Assembly (NCBI GenBank): GCA_042568205.1
Contig: JBHPJE010000028.1
Coordinates: forward strand, 1-6,696
Length of the DNA stretch: 6,696 nt
DNA from: JAUVDZ01 sp042568205
GTDB taxonomy: Bacteria > Patescibacteriota > Gracilibacteria > UBA1369 > PNNO01
Direction of reading: 5' to 3'
Shown: positions 5,981-6,696 of the stretch, in pieces
How positions within the stretch are numbered: the first letter of the stretch is position 1
How the letters are laid out: the number at the start of each line of letters is the position of its first letter
The notes under the pieces: generated by a model
Told to the model about the DNA's origin: nothing
Database searches by the model: none
The model's input: the letters and a program-made list of their open reading frames with translations, nothing else
Made by a program: the position numbers and the translations under genes

Positions 5981-6333
5981 TCTAAACTATTAGTTCCCTC
6001 AAATTGATCTCCAAAGCTCGTTATCGTCTCAATTATCTGACCAAAATCGATATATTTTATTACATTAAGTCCGATTATTCTTCCTAATGTTCCTACAATA
6101 AACACTGATAGCAATGTAACAACAAGTCCAATAATCGAATATCTAATAGTACTTACTGCAGTTTTAATTTTTTCTTCCTGTCCACCTGATAAAATAAATG
6201 AGATACCTCCAATAAAAATAAACACAACCGATAAGCCACCAGCAACAACAATTGCATAAGCAAGTCCGATGTTAATAATCTCAACTAGGTCATAACGTTG
6301 CGCAGCCTCAATGATTGAGGTTGATTCATTCAT
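5977..6333 (-). CDS. VirB2/TrbC-like two-helix membrane protein
   Basis: The 118-residue protein has the layout of VirB2/TrbC-type pilin-like proteins. A polar N-terminus (1-17) is followed by a long hydrophobic stretch (about 18-48), a short charged loop with SGGQEEKIKTAVSTIR (49-64), and a second hydrophobic helix (about 65-88, YSIIGLVVTLLSVFIVG). A polar tail of 30 residues follows. The Ser-Gly-Gly-x-Glu-Glu-Lys loop before an alternating Ala/Ile helix and IIGL is characteristic of the short VirB2-like proteins common in Patescibacteria, often annotated as pilin or TrbC/VirB2 family. VirB2 is the main pilus subunit of type IV secretion systems. No other secretion gene is in the window, so assembly into a pilus is unproven. 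There is no clear cleavable signal peptide. The start has no Shine-Dalgarno. It lies 31 bp downstream of khpA on the same strand, probably one transcript. Its TAA overlaps the stop of the convergent gene. Confidence 0.88.
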   Translation of the reverse strand: MNESTSIIEAAQRYDLVEIINIGLAYAIVVAGGLSVVFIFIGGISFILSGGQEEKIKTAVSTIRYSIIGLVVTLLSVFIVGTLGRIIGLNVIKYIDFGQIIETITSFGDQFEGTNSLD

Positions 6334-6364
6334 ATCAAATTTGGTTTAAATTGTAAGTCTGGGC

Positions 6365-6664
6365 TTAAGCTTCTTCCGGTTTCTCCGGAGCTACTTCACT
6401 GCCTTCAGGTTCAATAATCCTAAGATTCACACGAGCATTATTCTTAGAACCAATCACCCGTAACAGTATACGCAAAGACTTAGCAGTTTGTCCATTCTTA
6501 CCAATAATTTTTCCCATGTCGTCTTTTGAAACCTGAAGCGTAATTAAAACGCCCATTTCATCAACAGCACGAGTAACATTAACCTGGTCTGGATTTTCAA
6601 CAATGAGCTTAACGACCTGCTCAATAAAATCCTTATCTGGACCTTCGTTTTCGGTGGTATTCAT
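6365..6664 (-). CDS. khpA: KH-domain RNA-binding protein KhpA
   Basis: KhpA (formerly YlqC in Bacillus) is a small single-KH-domain RNA-binding protein. In Gram-positive bacteria it pairs with KhpB and affects cell elongation, division and small-RNA regulation. The 99 residues cover the whole family. A first helix, FIEQVVKLIVENPDQV (13-28), is followed by strands VNVTRAVDE and VLITLQVSKDD. The signature GKIIGKNG (51-58) carries the RNA-binding G-x-x-G loop at G55-K-N-G58, then the helix TAKSLRILLRVIGSKNNARV and the strand NLRII. Residues 86-99 are an acidic, Pro/Glu-rich tail slightly longer than usual. The start is preceded by CTCTAAATCTGT, which contains no Shine-Dalgarno. In many bacteria khpA sits between rpsP and rimM. 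Here the following gene is a VirB2-like protein, and what lies upstream is cut off by the window edge 32 bp away. Confidence 0.95.
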   Translation of the reverse strand: MNTTENEGPDKDFIEQVVKLIVENPDQVNVTRAVDEMGVLITLQVSKDDMGKIIGKNGQTAKSLRILLRVIGSKNNARVNLRIIEPEGSEVAPEKPEEA

Positions 6665-6696
6665 ACAGATTTAGAGTTTAGAGAAGTAAAAATTAG

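Noticed and set aside
6306..6320. CCTCAAT-G-ATTGAGG palindrome near the start of the VirB2-like gene as an operator or attenuator
   Set aside because: It lies inside the coding region at codons 5-9, only a 5-bp stem with a 5-base loop could form in RNA, and nothing else supports regulation.
6372..6394. Hairpin TCCGG-AGAAA-CCGGA at the end of khpA as a terminator
   Set aside because: The stem is only 5 bp, it lies within coding sequence for the Pro/Glu tail, and no T run follows. The next gene begins 31 bp after khpA, which fits co-transcription.
1..6696. Use of the UGA=glycine code (Gracilibacteria/Absconditabacteria)
   Set aside because: All conserved proteins are full length in the standard code, glycine uses GGN codons, and no in-frame TGA is needed anywhere.
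1..6696. Mobile elements, CRISPR arrays, toxin-antitoxin pairs, tRNA or riboswitch structures
   Set aside because: No transposase, spaced repeats, cloverleaf or conserved riboswitch core is visible. All gaps are under 120 bp and are accounted for by promoters and one terminator.

Overview
The window is a gene-dense, AT-rich stretch of bacterial chromosome holding seven protein-coding genes and no RNA gene, insertion sequence, CRISPR array or phage gene that I can see. The best guess is a member of the Candidate Phyla Radiation (Patescibacteria). The reasons are the short VirB2/TrbC-like two-helix membrane protein typical of that group, short spacers, a reduced division cluster (ftsA-ftsZ without neighbouring mur genes or ftsQ), a stand-alone Pol I-type 5' nuclease, and no Shine-Dalgarno sequence at any of the six visible starts. 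All genes read through in the standard bacterial code. Six genes stop with TAA and one with TAG. Glycine is encoded by GGN and no in-frame TGA occurs, so the UGA=Gly code of Gracilibacteria and Absconditabacteria does not apply. The phylum is inferred, not proven.

Layout. Positions 2-1789 (+) are the 3' part of a large lysine-rich protein whose start lies before the window. It contains a short segment resembling the core of an OmpA-like peptidoglycan-binding domain. It converges on ftsZ, and a perfect 12-bp hairpin at 1806-1835 separates the two and can end transcription from either side. Reading leftward on the minus strand come a 5' nuclease (5445-4528), ftsA (4409-3171) and ftsZ (3083-1860), each with a plausible promoter in front of it. 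Positions 5446-5542 are a divergent promoter region with a strong extended -10 element inside a 10-bp inverted repeat. It drives a small plus-strand gene (5543-5980) that looks like an isolated C-terminal lobe of a glycogen-synthase-type glycosyltransferase. That gene shares its last four bases with the end of a VirB2-like membrane protein gene (6333-5977, -), which lies 31 bp downstream of khpA (6664-6365, -).

How the genes fit together. FtsA and FtsZ form the core of the division ring: FtsA tethers FtsZ filaments to the membrane through its C-terminal amphipathic helix and binds the conserved FtsZ tail, both of which are intact. The 5' nuclease would remove RNA primers and flaps in replication and repair, and its last five residues (QASLF) look like a sliding-clamp binding motif. 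KhpA is a small KH-domain RNA-binding protein linked in other bacteria to cell elongation and division. The VirB2-like protein may belong to a pilus or secretion apparatus.

Most of the window is housekeeping. I do not see a complete new system. The points most worth checking are the clamp motif on the nuclease, the orphan glycosyltransferase lobe with its palindromic promoter, and the OmpA-like segment lacking its key Asp in the protein convergent with ftsZ.
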